Part shown: piece by piece, positions 39,204 to 53,500 of the stretch
Layout: each line of letters starts with the position of its first letter
Position numbering within the stretch: position 1 is the stretch's first letter
Source of the DNA: Orbilia blumenaviensis
Lineage: Eukaryota; Ascomycota; Orbiliomycetes; Orbiliales; Orbiliaceae
Reading direction: 5' to 3'
DNA: 64,000 nt
Assembly (NCBI GenBank): GCA_036872755.1
Contig: JAVHNS010000006.1
Coordinates: 2,409,962 to 2,473,961, forward strand
Made by a program: the position numbers and the translations under genes
The notes under the pieces: generated by a model
Database searches by the model: none
What the model saw: the letters and a program-made list of their open reading frames with translations, nothing else
Told to the model about the DNA's origin: nothing

Positions 39204-40605
39204 TTATTTTTTTTTAAAAAAAAAAATTTTAAAAAAAAAAATTTTATATAAAATTTTTTATATATAAAAGATATAATAAAATTAAATAAAAAATTTTTAT
39301 ATAAAATTTATTTATAAAATTTTATTATATAAAAAAATTATTTAAAAAAATTTTATATATAAAAAATTATATATTTAAAAATATAATTTTTTAAAATTAT
39401 ATTATATATTTATATAAATAAAATTAAATATAAATAATTATAATTTATATTATAATTAAATTTTAAAATTTAAATTATAAAATATTTTTTTATATATATA
39501 AAATAATATTAAATTTTTTATTTTGATTATATAATAAAATATTATTTAAAAATTTAAAAAAAAATTAAAAAATTATATTTAAATAAAATAAAAAAAAGCT
39601 ATTTTCTTTAAATAATTTAAATTAAAAAAAAGCTATTTTTTTTAAATAATTTAAATTAAAAAAAAGCTATTTTTTTTAAATAATTTAAATTAAAAAATTT
39701 AAAAATTATAATTTTATATTTATACTACATTATAAATAATTATATTTATATTATATTAAAAAAAAATGTTAAATATAAAATCTATTATAAATAAAATAAA
39801 ATAAAAAAATATAATATAATTTTTTATAAATAATTTTATTTTTCTTTATTTTATAAAATATTTTTAATTTAAAATTTTTAATAAATTATATTATAAAAAT
39901 TTAAAATAAAAAATTTAAAAAATTAGAAAAAAATTTTATTTAATATGAAATAATATATTAAAAAATTATTAAAAATTAAATAAAATTTATAAAGTTTTTA
40001 ATTAAATTTAATATTATTATAATTAAATTAAAATATTAATTTATTAAAGTTTTAATAATTGTGTAAAAATATTGAAAATTTTTTTTTTATAAAGAATAAA
40101 AAATTATAAAAAATAATATAATATTTAAAAATGATTTAATTGTTGAAAAGGGGGTTAATAAAGGTTTGTTAATATTTAATAAAATATTTAATTTTTTTTA
40201 TAATATTTTAATGGATGTAATGGATTTTTTTATTAAATAAAATAAAAGTTATTTTATATTTTTTATAAAAGATTTTTTTTAAAATATTATTTAAAATTTT
40301 AATTGATTTTTTATTATATATTTGTAATTTCTTATTTTTAAATTAAATTATATTTTGTTATTTTATTATAATTTATGTTAAATTATTAATTTTAATAATT
40401 TATAATATTATTTTATTAATATAATTTTTATATAATTATTTGTTAATATTGCTAAAATATAAAATTTTATTATTTAAAGAAATAAAATATTTAAAAAAAA
40501 TCAAAAAATAATTAAATAAATAATATTATAAATATTTATTTAAACTGTATATTTATAAAAATAAATATTTATAAAAAAAATTTATAAATAAAAAAATTAA
40601 TTAAA
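39204..40605. other. Retrotransposon interior, unreadable
   Basis: AT-rich, G-biased from about 40000 to 40450. It contains the tandem repeat at 39590. No protein motif is seen. Confidence 0.45.
39590..39691. repeat. 34-bp tandem repeat, 3 copies
   Basis: The marker AAAAGCTATTTT recurs with G at 39598, 39632 and 39666, in units ending AATAATTTAAATT. Confidence 0.9.
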
Positions 40606-40955
40606 CTAGGAGGCCGCTGCGCAGCACTCAAACCCGACTGCAGCATCTAGATCATATCTGACCATCCAAATAATAGCGCATTTTCACTCATTACAAAAAG
40701 ATGTTTAAATATTAAAGATAAAACCCAGTTTGTAAACGAAACTCAGTTTATAGACACCCACCACTCTTGTAAACGAGACTGCCAAGACCGAAAAAAGTGC
40801 CAAGACTTGAAAAACGCCATACAAATTTGTATGGCAAAATTTCAAAATTTTTTTCTCTAAGTCGGCCAAAAACAACACATTTTTTAGCAGATCTGGTATG
40901 GATCGCGCCTCGCGCAAGTTCAACTCTAACCCTCCTGCAATACTGCAGTCGGGCA
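40606..40955 (-). mobile_element. HINE, A-short, complete, 350 bp
   Basis: 3' tip at 40606 (CTAGGAGGCCGCTGCGCAGC), 5' tip at 40955 (TGCCCGACTGCAGTATTGCA). The 5' body is unmutated, with ACCAGATCTG and an 18-bp palindrome near 40819. The tail is unlike other copies, with two GTTTACAAACTG-type repeats (ACTCAGTTTATAGAC, GTAAACGAAACTCAG) near 40731-40780. Almost RIP-free while its surroundings are strongly mutated, so it inserted late. Flanks are A and T. Confidence 0.84.
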
Positions 40956-43598
40956 TAAAAAAATTATATTTTTATAAATTAAAAATTTATAAAATATATT
41001 AATTTTTATTTTTTTTAAATTTTCTTTATTTTTATTTTAATATAAGAATATTAAATTAATGGGATGGATTTTTATTTTTAAAATAATTTTATATAATTTA
41101 TAATAAAATATTTTTTTTTAATTATTAAAAATTGTTTTTTAATTTATAAAAAGTAATCTAATAAATAAAATATTTATTATTATTATTAAATTTATTAAAA
41201 ATTTTTTCAATTTTATATTTTATATAATTGTTATATTTAATTTTAATTTTATTCAAATTTTTTTTAAATTTTAAAAAAAAAATTTTTAAAATTAAAATAT
41301 AAAATACTTTATGTATTTGTATTAATTTAAATATATTAAATTTAAAATAATATTTTTTAAATTTTTTCTTAATTATATATAAATTAAATTTTTCAAAATT
41401 AAATTTTTTATTAAATTATTTAATTTTTAAATTTTATATAAATAAATATATTTTAATTTTTTTTTTAAAATTTAAAATTTTTTTTTTATTATTTATTGTA
41501 ATAATAATTTATTTTTTTTTATAAAAATTAAAAATTTTTTATAAGAATATTATAAATATTTTTTATTAATTATATATATTTTTCAATTTTAAAAATAATT
41601 TTTTTTAATATAAAAAAAAAAAAATAATTTTAAATATTTATTTTTTTAATACTTTATATAAAATATATCTAATAATTAAATATTAAAAAATGTTGTAAAT
41701 AAATTTTATTATAAATAAAAAAAATATTTAATTATTTTAAATATAATTAAAAAAATTTTAAAAATAAAATTTTTAAAAACTCCATCCATTTAAATATAAT
41801 TTTTAATTATAATATTTAATTTAATATTAATTTAATTTATAATTAATTATTAATATTTATTTATAAAAAAAAAATTGTAATTAAAAATATATTTTTATTA
41901 GATTTTATATTTAAAGAAAATATAATTGTAATAAATTTGTTATAATTTTTTAATTTTTTATTAATTATTTTATAAAATAAAAATAATAATTTTTATTAAT
42001 TTATTTATAATAATTAATATTTTATTATATAATTTATTAGTAAAGAAATCTTGTATTAAAAATATTTTTTATATAAAATTATAAATAATAATTTTAAAAA
42101 ATATATTTAATATATTATGTAATTAAAAAATTTTATAAAATTTATATTAATTAAATTTGTTTTTATAATAAAAATTATAAGTTTTAATATATTTTTTAAT
42201 TTATTTTTTTATTTAAAATTAAAAATAAGTTTTTATAATAAGTTTTTAAATATAATTAATTTTAAAATTATTATAAATTAAATAATTATAATATAGAAAA
42301 ATAAATTTTTTTTAAAGTTTTTTAATTAAAATTGTAAGGTTATATATGCGAGAGTGTGCGTGTTACGACGGTTAAAAATATAATCTTAATTATGGTTATA
42401 AATTAAAAGATAAAAAACTATATATATAATTATTATTTATGTTTTATATACTGAAAAATATATATATTATAATATTAGACTATAATTCTCTATTATTTCT
42501 AAATTAAGGAAATTGAATTAATATTAGTCTAAGGATTGAAGTTGTTTAGATGGGTTTTTGGATAAATTACTACATATTTATATTATTTAGATTAGGTAAT
42601 TTTAATTATTGTATTAATTTTGTTATATTTTGTATATTATTATATAAATATATAATTTAATATTATTTTTTTTTAATAATTTTTGAAGTTTATTTGTTAA
42701 AAATTAAATAAAACCTTATTATTATAATTTATGTTGAAGTTATAATTCTTTTATATAATTTAAAGAATATTTTAGGATATTAATTTTAAATTTTAATTTA
42801 TTAATATTATTATATTATTATAATTTTGTGTAAGTATTTTAGAAGTTTTAAATTTAATTATTAAATTTAAATATATAAAAATAATATATAATAAAAATAA
42901 TATATTAATTATAAATTTAAAATAAAACTTTATATATATTAAAAATTTTATTTATATATTATAATTTTATAAAAGATTATATATTATAAAATTGTATAAA
43001 AAATTTTAAATTTGTTTTATAATAGTTTATAATATGTTATATTTTAAAAATTTTTAATATAATATAAATAATTAATTATATAAAATTAAATTTGTTATAT
43101 TATATATTGATTTATAAATTTACATTATTATAAAATTTATATTTTATAAATTGTGATTTTTAGTAAGCATATTTTATAATTTATAATTTTAAAATTTATA
43201 TTTTATAATTTATAATATAAAAATATAATTATAAATTATATAAATTTTAGCTTTTAAAATTTTAAAAAAGATTGAAATTTAATATATAATATTATATTTT
43301 ATATTTTTTTATTTTATTTTTTTTTTTTTTATTTTAAAATCTTTTAATAAATAGTTTTTTTGGATTAATAATTTTAAAATATTTTAAAATTTTTAAATTA
43401 ACAATTTATAATTTTTTTTTTTTATTTTATTTTATTTTATAAAATATATATTAATTTTTTTTTATTTTATCTTACTTTTTTTTATTTGAAAAAATAATTA
43501 ATTAATTTAATATATATATTATTAATATTATGAAAATAATTTATATTAATTTTAATTTTTTATTATATATTATATATAATTAATATTAAATTATAGAT
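40956..43598. other. Retrotransposon interior or nested insert, no gene
   Basis: AT-rich; G-biased from about 41870 to 43300. The LTR-like island at 42333 is listed separately. Confidence 0.45.
42333..42574 (+). repeat. Possible LTR (TG...CA), TGTAAGG type
   Basis: This 242-bp G/C-richer island begins TGTAAGGTTATATATGCGAG and ends GATAAATTACTACA. The first bases resemble the LTR-like sequences at 14688 and 10019. It keeps G/C throughout (GCGTGTTACGACGG near 42358; GGATTGAAGTTG near 42533). No second copy and no matching target duplication were found. Confidence 0.35.
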
Positions 43599-45543
43599 TG
43601 CCCGACTGCAGTATTGCAGGAAGGTTAGAGTTGAACCAGCGTGAGGCGCGATCCATACCAGACTTGTTAAAAAATGTGTTGTTTTTAATGAATTTAGAGA
43701 AAAATTTTTCGGATTTTTGCTATATAAATTTGTATAAAATTTTTGTAATCTTGGCAATTTTGGTGTTGATTTTCAAGTTTTGGTAAAAAGTTGTTAAAAA
43801 TTTTTGAAAATTGATTTTGATAAAAGTTTTTATTATTTTTGTTTTTTTAAGTTTAAGTTTTTAAAATTTTAATATAGTTTTTTTTAATTTTTTATTTAGA
43901 TTTGATTAAGTATATAGATTTATAAATATATTTTTTTTATTTTTTTTATTTTTTTTTATTAAGTTACTTTTAGTCAAAATTATAGGTATAAATTAATTTT
44001 TTTATTTAAATTTATATATACATATATATATATTGATTTTTTGTTGTTAAAATGGTTATGTGATATATATAAAAATTTGATTTTAAAATTTAAAATTCTT
44101 TTTAAATTATTTTAATTATTTTTATTAAATTTTTAGTTTTTGTATGTAAAATTGTTACGTGACATATATAAAGTCTGACTTTAAAATTTAAAAATTAATT
44201 TTTAATTTAATTTAATTTTTTGATTATTTTAATTTAATTTTTAGTTTTTGAATGTAAAATAGTCACATAATAGATACAAAAACTATATATATATATATCT
44301 TTATATTTATTGTTATTTTTATTGTTATTTTTGTTTTTATTTTTATTTTTATTTTTATTTTTATTTTTATTTTTATTTTTATTTTTATTTTTAATTTTAT
44401 TTTTAATTTTAATTTTAATTTTAATTTTAATTTTAATTTTAATTTTAATTTTAATTTTAATTTTAATTTTAATTTTATTTTTATTTTTATTTTTATTTTT
44501 ATTTTTATTTTTAATTTTATTTTTAATTTTAATTTTAATTTTAATTTTAATTTTAATTTTAATTTTAATTTTAATTTTAATTTTAATTTTATTTTTATTT
44601 TTATTTTTATTTTTATTTTTATTTTTAATTTTATTTTTAATTCTATTTTTATTTTTATTATTATATTTATTTTTAATTATTTAATTTAAATTTAAATTTT
44701 TAATTATATATATTTTTATATATAAAATTAATTAGAATATTTTTTATAATTCTTTTAATTATTAATTTAATTATTAATTTAATTATTAGTAATTATTATA
44801 TAATGTTTATTATTATATTAATAATTATTATATAATCTTTATTATTATATTAATAATTATATTTATTATATATTAATTTTAATATTAATTCTTAATTTTA
44901 ATATTAATTAAGTATTATATTAATTATTATATTAATTATATTTATTACTTTTAATATTACTTAATTATTATATTAATTATTATTTAATTAATATTATAAA
45001 CAAATATATAATACTATCTTAATTATAATATATATCAATAATTTAATAAATTATTGTATATTATAATAAAAATTAGTATTTTAGTTAATATATATTATAT
45101 TAATTAATATAATAATTATATGTACTTTTTTAAAATTTCTAATTATAATTGTTTTTTAATCAATAATATTTTGATATTTATAAATATTTATTATAAAAAT
45201 ATTTTTATGATAGTTTTAAGTGGATTTATGGGTAATTATTTAATATTATAATTCAAAATAAAATAATAATTATTAATTCAAAATAAAATAATAATTATTA
45301 ATAAAATTATTAAATAATATTTAATATTATTTGCAAATCTATCGAATTAATCAAAATTTATTCAATTATTATTTTTTAAATATTTTTATTTTAAAATTAT
45401 AAATTAATATTATTGTATAATAATAACATAAATGAATTTAATACAAATTAATTTTTATTTTATCATAAAAATATATTATAGAAAGTACTAGATATGATTA
45501 AGATGTGGCAGTCGGGTTTGAGTGCTGCGCAGCAGCCTCCTAG
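43599..45543 (+). mobile_element. HINE, A-long, complete, 1945 bp, RIP-mutated, with an expanded hexamer tract
   Basis: 5' tip TGCCCGACTGC then AGTATTGCAGGAAGG; 3' tip intact (TGCTGCGCAGCA, CCTCCTAG). Three palindromic modules are recognisable in decayed form (GTTATGTGAT near 44054, GTTACGTGAC near 44154, GTCACATAAT near 44262). The tract at 44325-44665 alternates TTTTTA and TTTTAA blocks. Uniquely among the intact 5' ends, the base before the first T is T, not A, so this insertion was between T and T or the flank has mutated. Confidence 0.85.
44325..44665 (+). repeat. Hexanucleotide microsatellite inside the HINE
   Basis: Alternating blocks of TTTTTA and TTTTAA, about 340 bp. The corresponding tract is about 100 bp in 16764-18700. 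Its long open reading frame (repeats of Leu, Phe and Ile) is an artefact of the repeat. Confidence 0.9.
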
Positions 45544-47013
45544 TTTGTTTATTATTTTTTTTTTAATAATTATAATATTTATTTTTATTATTGAAAAAGA
45601 TGATTTAGTATAATTTGGTTTTGTTAATTTAAAAATATAAATTTTATAATTATTGATTTTATTATTTAATTTATTGTAATTTATAAAAATTATTTTATTT
45701 ATTTAATTATTTTAATTATAAAAATTTTTATTAATATAATAATTTGTTATAATTAATAAAAAGTTAGTTTTTTTAAAATTATTTTAATTATTATAAATAT
45801 TATATTAAATTATTTTAATAATATTTTTAATTTTAATATTTTTTTATAATAAATTATAATTTTAAAGTATTTATTATTTTAAAAAAATTTTTTTATAATT
45901 TTTAAATTAAATTTTTTAGTTTTATATATTATTATATTAAAAAATATATTAAGTTTTTTTGTTTTTTATAATTATAAGATTAAAAATTTTTTAATAATTA
46001 TTAAAAATAATAAAAGAAATAATAATAGAAATAATATTATAAAAAGTAATAATAAAAATAATAATAAAAAAATAGGAATAATAAAACTTCCTTTTTTATA
46101 AATAATAATAATATAAAAAATAAAAAAATGATAAAACTAGTAAAAATAATAAAAAAAATAATAAAAATACTAATAATAATAAAAAATTTATTTTCTACTA
46201 TTATAAAAAATTTGCAAATCACCATAATTTTCATTAAAAACCAAAAAAAAAAAAGGGTAAAAATAGAAAAATTTATAAATATAAAATCTTTAAAAAAAAA
46301 CAAATTATTTTATTTAGTTATATTTTAAATAAGTTTTTTACATATTATTATATTTATTTTTATTAATTTTTTTAATTTTCTATAAAAATTTTTATCTTAT
46401 TTTTAATAATTTTATTAAATTAATTTATTATAATTTTAAAATTTTAATAATAATTTTAAATTTTTTTATAAATTATTATAACTTATAAAATTTTTTAAAA
46501 TATTTTTTTAAAATTTTTAATTTTAGTTTTAATATATAATAAATATTTTTCAAATTTTTATAATATATTTATTAATAATTAATTTTTTTATTTGATTAAA
46601 TAGTATTTTGTTTTAATATAATTTTGTATATTTTTTTTAAAATTATTTTTTATTAATATTTTTTTTATTTTTTATTTTTTTTTTTTTATTTTAATATGTT
46701 ATAATTTAAAAAATATTAAATAAATTTTATTTATAATATATAATTTTAGAAATAATATATAAAAAATATTATATTATCTTATTTTTTTAAATAATATTAA
46801 CTTATAAATATATATGTTAATATAAATTATAATTTTATATAATCTTAAAAATATAGTTTTAAGTTTTATAAAAAATTATTTAATATTTATATTTTTATTA
46901 AAAAATATAATTTTTTATTTAATTTTATATTTTAATATTTTGTTTTGTTTTAAGTTATTATATTTAATTTAATTATTTTAAATTTATTTTATTTTTAATT
47001 TATAAATTTAATA
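45544..47013. other. Retrotransposon interior, unreadable
   Basis: AT-rich. A short A- and C-rich patch at 46020-46290 yields open frames on both strands made of Lys, Ile, Asn or Phe; these are compositional. Confidence 0.45.
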
Positions 47014-47805
47014 CTAGGAGGCTGCTGCGCAGCACTCAAACCCGACTGCCGCATCTTGATTATAAATAAAAACTAATATAATAACAAATATAATACTTAA
47101 TATAATATATAATATAATAACAAATATAATATTTAATATAATATATAATATAATAATTAATGTAATAATTAATATAATAATTAATATAATAATTAATATA
47201 ATTTTGATGTGACCTTTGTATGTGATTATGTGATAATTTTCGAGGTCAAAACTATTTTTATTTAATTTTTATTTAATTTTATTTTAATTTAATGTAATTT
47301 TAAAAATTTAGTGACGTTATTTTAATGTGTGTCATGTGACCATTTTGTATGCAAAAACTAAATTAAATTAAATAAAAATTAAATAAAAATAGTTTTGATG
47401 TCGAAAATTTTTATGTGATCTGATTTTCACTAAAAGTGATAAAATTAAAAAAAATAAAAAAAATACAAAAAATGAAAATAGATATACGGTGGTTTGTAAA
47501 AAGTTAGATAAATGGTTAAAGAAAATCATATTAAAATTTTAGAGATAAAGATTTAAAAAAACAAAAATGGTGATTATAAATTTTGAACTCAATTTTACAA
47601 TTTTTTTAGCAACTTTTTGCCAAAACTTGAAAAATTAGTGCCAAGATTGCTAAGATTTGCAAAATCCCATACAAATTTGTATGGCAAAAATGAGTTTTGA
47701 AAATCTTTAAGTCAGTTAAAAATAACATATTTTTTGCCAGATCTGGTATGGATCGCGCCCTCGCGCGCTGGTTCAACTTTAATCCTCCTGCAAAGCAGTC
47801 GGGCA
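47014..47805 (-). mobile_element. HINE, A-mid, complete, 792 bp
   Basis: 3' tip at 47014 intact; 5' tip at 47805 TGCCCGACTGC then TTTGCAGGAGGA. A TAATATAATTAA-type microsatellite lies at about 47070-47205. Boxes are partly decayed (GATTATGTGAT near 47223, GTCATGTGACC near 47332). The junction-start open frame runs from 47806 to 47606. Flanks are A and T. Confidence 0.86.
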
Positions 47806-49444
47806 TAATAATTTTAATTTTTTAATATATTTTTTTATAATTAGTATTTTATTTTTTATAAGATAATTTATTTTAAATTATAAATAATAATTATATTTAA
47901 TAAAAAATAAGATTATTTTAATTATTATTTAATAAATATTATTATATATAAATATTATAAATAAAAATAAATTAATTTAGTTATTTTATTTATAATTATA
48001 ATAATTTTTTATTAATTATTTTAAAATTTAATTAATTTTTTTTATTTAATTATTTATTTTAAAATAAAATATAATAAATTATTTTCTTATAATATTTATT
48101 GTTTTATAAAAATTTATAATAAATTTAAAAATAAAAATTTATTTTTAATCAAATATAAAATTATTTAAAAAATTATTATAAATTAAATATTTTATATAAA
48201 TTTATATTAATTTTTTTGTTTGCAACTTATTATGAAATAATATAAAATATATAAATTTAATTAATTTATTTATTATTATTTAAATTATATTAAATTTTAA
48301 ATTTATATTTTTTAATATAAAATCTTATAATAAAAGTAATTTAATAATAAAATTTATAAAAATATTATATTATAATATATTTAATATTAAGAATAATAAT
48401 AATTTTTTTTTTTAATTTTTTAATTATTTTATTTTATTAATAAATATTATATTTTGTAATATATTTATAAATAAATTTAATATATTTCAAAAAATAATAA
48501 TTTTTAAAAAATAATTTTTATATTTTATAATAATTAAAATAATTTATTAAAAAAGTATTATATATATAATATATTATATTTTTATATAATTTTAAAATAT
48601 TAAATATATATAATTTATTTTTGAATTATAATATATTGTTTTTTTTAATATATAATTTATTATATATATTATATTATTTTATTATATAATATTAATAATA
48701 TATTTTATTTTTTTATTTTTAAAATATGTTTTTTTAATATTATTAATATTTTATAAAAATTTAATAAATATTAATATTAAAATATTAAATAATCTATTAT
48801 ATATTATTATAATTAATTATTTTATTTTTAAGAATAAAAATGGTAATAACTTATTATATTTTTTTATATATTTTATTTAATAAAATAATGTATTTACTAT
48901 TATATTATTTTTTTTTAAATAATATTAAATTATAAAATCATAATTTATTAATTTTTTAGATTATTTAATTTATTTTATATTAAGTTATTTTAAAATTATA
49001 AAATAAATTAAATTTTAATAATTATTATAAATAATAATTTAAAATTAAATTTTTTTTAAATATATTATTTAATATTATAATATTTTAATTATTATTAATA
49101 TTTTTTGATTAAAAATTTTGTAATTTTTTTTTTGTTTTTAATATTTTTTTATTTTAAAAATAGATAAGGTATTAGTAATTTTTTTTATTTTGTTATAAAA
49201 AATAGATTTTAATTTTGAATTTAAAAATATTAATTTTAATTATAATATATTATTTCTAATTATAATATAGTAATATTATTTTAATTATAAATTTTTTTTT
49301 AATATATTTAAATATAATTTACTATTTCTTATCTTATTTTTATATTTTTTTTTTTAATAAAAATTTTATAATTAGTTTTATTATAATATTATATTTTATA
49401 AAAAATTAATAATAAAAATTTATAAAATTTAAAAAAAATTATAA
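47806..49444. other. Retrotransposon interior, unreadable
   Basis: AT-rich with no recognised motif; G-biased patches near 48600-49270. Confidence 0.45.
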
Positions 49445-49618
49445 TGCCTGACTGACAAGGAGGGTTGAAATTGAACTCCTGAGTGCGAGGGTTAGATGAA
49501 ATTTCCTATAGAGTCGATTTAAAAAATGTGTTGTTTTTAACATACTTAAAAATTTTCGACAATTTTCGCCCATATAAATTTATATAAGGATTTTTAAGTC
49601 TTGGCACACTCAGCAGAA

Positions 49619-49706
<88 letters not shown>

Positions 49707-50564
49707 TAGTTTTGAAGGCGAAAATTATCATGTGACTTTATAAAATTCAAAAATTGAAAATTAAATTAATTAAAATTAAAAATCAGTCTTACATGTAAAT
49801 ATGATTACGTGATTTTGTAAAAAAAAAAAAAAAAAAAAATTAAAATAAAATAAAATAAAATAAAATAAAATAAGATAAAATAAAATAAAATAAAATAAAA
49901 TAAAATAAAATAAAATAAAATAAAATAAAATAAAATAAAATGAAATAAAATAAGATAAAATAAAATAAAATAAAATAAATTAAATTAAATTAAAATGAAA
50001 TAAAATATAAAAAAAAATAATAATTATAAATTTAGAATATAATTATATTATTAATGAATTTTTTTCAGAATTTTTATTTAAACTAACAATACTTTTTAAT
50101 TATAAATTTAATATAAATTATAAAATAAATAATTTAATATAAATTATAAAATAAATAATTTAATATAAATAAATTTAAATAAATTTAAGAATTTAATAAA
50201 AGAGTATTTTAATTATATTATTTGATAATTATATATTTTTATTTATTTATTTATTTTTAATTAAATTCTTAATAATATTGTATTTTATATTTTAAAATTA
50301 TAATAATTTATTTTTATTTTTATTAAGTATTTTATAAGTTTGTTTTAATTTTATTATATATAATTAATTTTATATATTAATAAAATATATATATAATTAT
50401 AATTACTTTTATATATTATAAATATTTAAATATATTAAATATTATAATATATACAATTTTTTATTAATTATATAATAAAAAATTATTATTATATAAAAAA
50501 GAAAAGGACTGAATAAATATATGAACGGTCAGTCGGGTTTGCGTGCTGCGAAGCAGCCGTCCAG
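49445..50564 (+). mobile_element. HINE, type B, complete, 1120 bp
   Basis: 5' tip TGCCTGACTGACAAGGAGGG (one C changed to T); 3' tip GGTCAGTCGGG, GCTGC-GAA-GCAGC, CGTCCAG then T. An (AAT)n tract of about 85 bp lies at 49618-49704 and (AAAAT)n at about 49838-50010. It parallels 36394-37700 throughout, with RIP-type changes (ATCACGTGACC to ATCATGTGACT near 49726) and shorter spacing after the pentamer tract. Confidence 0.83.
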
Positions 50565-53500
50565 TATTATTTTAAATTTTAATTATTTTTTAATAAATTT
50601 AAAAAATACTACTAATATAAAATTATATTTTCAAATAAATTATTAATAATAATTATAAAATTTAAAAAATAATTATATTTTTTTGATATTTTTAAAAAAA
50701 AATTAATTTTAAATAATTTAAATTTTTTTTAAGTTTATTTTAATTTTATTTAAAATAATTATAATTTTTAAAAATTTATATTTAATAATAGTAAATTTTA
50801 ATTTATTTAATATTATATATAAATTATAATTTTAAAAAAATTTTAATATTATATTAATATTTTTTTTATATTTTTTTAATATTTTATTAAAAATTAAAAT
50901 ATTATTTAAATAGATAATATAAATAATATTTATATATTTTTAAAGTATATAATTTATAAAAATTTAAAAAAAAACTAATATATTAATTAATTTAAATAAT
51001 ATAATTAAATATTTAAATAAATTATAATAATATTAAAAATTTATTTTTTATTTTTTTTTTAAATTTATTTTGATATTATAATAAATATTAATAATATTTA
51101 ATTTAATAAAATAATTTATTTTTATTAAATAATTAAAAAATTTATTTATTAATAATAAAAATTTAATATTTTTAATTATAATATTATTTAAATTTTTATA
51201 ATTAATATATATTTATAGTTTTTTATTAAATTTTAATATAAATAATATAAAATATCTTATAAACAAATTAAAAAATTATATAAATTTATTATAAAAATTT
51301 TTATTAATATATTTATATAAAATTATAATTTTTTTTATATATATATATATATAAATAAAAATTTTAATTAAATTCTTTTCTTTAAAAAAATATAATATAT
51401 AAATTAATTAATTTTTAATAAAAAATTTTTTTTATTTAAAAATTAAAAAACCAATTTATTATTTTCAAAAATTTAATCTAAAATCTCTTTTTTTTCTTTA
51501 TTAATTTTTTATATTTTATAAAAAATATATTTTATAAAATAAGATTTATTTTAAAAGTAATTATTAATTTTTTTTTATAATATATATTAAATAAATTAAT
51601 AATAAATTTTTTTTAAAAATTAATTATTTAATCAAATTTTAAAATAAATTTTTTTATAATTATATTTTAAAAATTTAAAATAACAAATTTTTTAATTAAT
51701 ATTAAAATTATATTTTTCCAATTAAAAAAATTTAAAAATTAATTTATAAAAAATTTTTAAAATATTTATCATAATTATTTTTAAATATTTATTTATAAAA
51801 AATATAAAAATAGTTTTATAAATAATTATTTATAAAAAATATAAAAATAATTTTATAAATAATTATTTTAAAAAAATTATTATTAAAAATAGTAATATAT
51901 ATTTTTTAAAATTTTTAAATATAAAATAAATTAAATCATTTAATAATTTCAAAATAAATCAATAAATTTTCTATTTTATAATTTAATAAAAACATATTAA
52001 AATTTTTATTAATATTAATTAATAAAAAAAAATAATTTTTAATTAATTATAAAAAAAATTATTTAAATAATTTATTTTTAATAATATATAATTTAAACTT
52101 TTTAAATAATATTAAATCTTAAAATTCATTTAATTTTTTTTTTTTATATTTATTTTTTTATAAATATTAATAAATTTAATTTTATTAATATAAAAAATTT
52201 TATTAAATTTTAATTTAAAATAATTTTATTTAAAATCAATAATTTTAAATTAATAATAAAATAAAATAAAATTATTTTATTTATAATTAAAATAATCTTT
52301 TTAAAAATAATATTTAAAATTAAATTAAATATTAAAAATAAAGTTTTAGTAGTACATATATTATTATTTTATATTTTAAACATTTAATTTAATTTTTAAA
52401 ATATAAAAATTTTCAATAAAAATAACATATTTTTAAATATAATTAATACAAAAATTATATTTTTTATAAAATAAATAAATAACTAATTTTTTATAAAATT
52501 AATATTAACAATTTTTTTTTTTTATTAAACTATACTTAATAATATATTTAATATTAACTATATAATAATATTTATTTTTTTAATAATATTTTATAATTTT
52601 TTCTTTATAATCAATATTAAATTAAATAATATAAATATCTTAATAAATTAAAAATTAAATAATAATTTAAAAAAAATATTAACAAAAACATTTCTTATAA
52701 TTAAAAAAAATATTAAAATTATAAAAAATAAATTAAATAAAATTAAAATATTTAATATATAAATTTCATTTATTATAACAAAAATTATAAAAATAAAAAA
52801 TATAATTATAAAATTTTATATTTAAAAATTAATTTTTATATAAATAACAATTAAAAATAATTTTCCAATATTCTAAAATAATACATCTAATTTTATTAAT
52901 CTATTTATAAATAATAAAAAAATTAATATTTTTAATTTTTTTATAATAAATTTTCTAATTTTTTACAAAATTAACTTTATAAAAATCACTATTAATATAA
53001 AAAAAAACATTTTAATATTTTTTAAAAAAAAAATATTTTTAATTTTTAATATATCTATATTTAATATATTTAATAATAAAAATAATATAATAATTTAAAT
53101 ATTTATAATTTAATTAACTTTAAATTATATAATTATAACTTTTATATTAATTATAAATTTCTTTTTAACAATCCATATATTAAACTTATTTTTTTTTAAA
53201 TTTTATAAAAATTATATTATTAATATAAATTTTAAAAATAAAAATTTTATTATTATCCCAATTTTTATAAAATATAATCAAAAAATTAAAAAAAACTTTT
53301 TTATAAATTTCTTTTTTATTATTTAAATATTTTATAAAAAGATTTTTTTATTTATAAAAAATTTAATTATAAATAAATAATAAATTTATTTTAATAAAAA
53401 AATTTTTTATTATATTAATAAATTATAAATAAATTTTAAAATTTTATAATATAAAATTAATATAAATTAAACAAATATAATAAAATTTTTTAAATATATA

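Noticed and set aside
44310..44684. 124-codon frame of Leu-Phe and Leu-Ile repeats
   Set aside because: Translation of the TTTTTA/TTTTAA microsatellite.
46037..46328. Overlapping frames on both strands rich in Lys/Ile or Phe/Ile
   Set aside because: Compositional only; no motif, and both strands are equally open.
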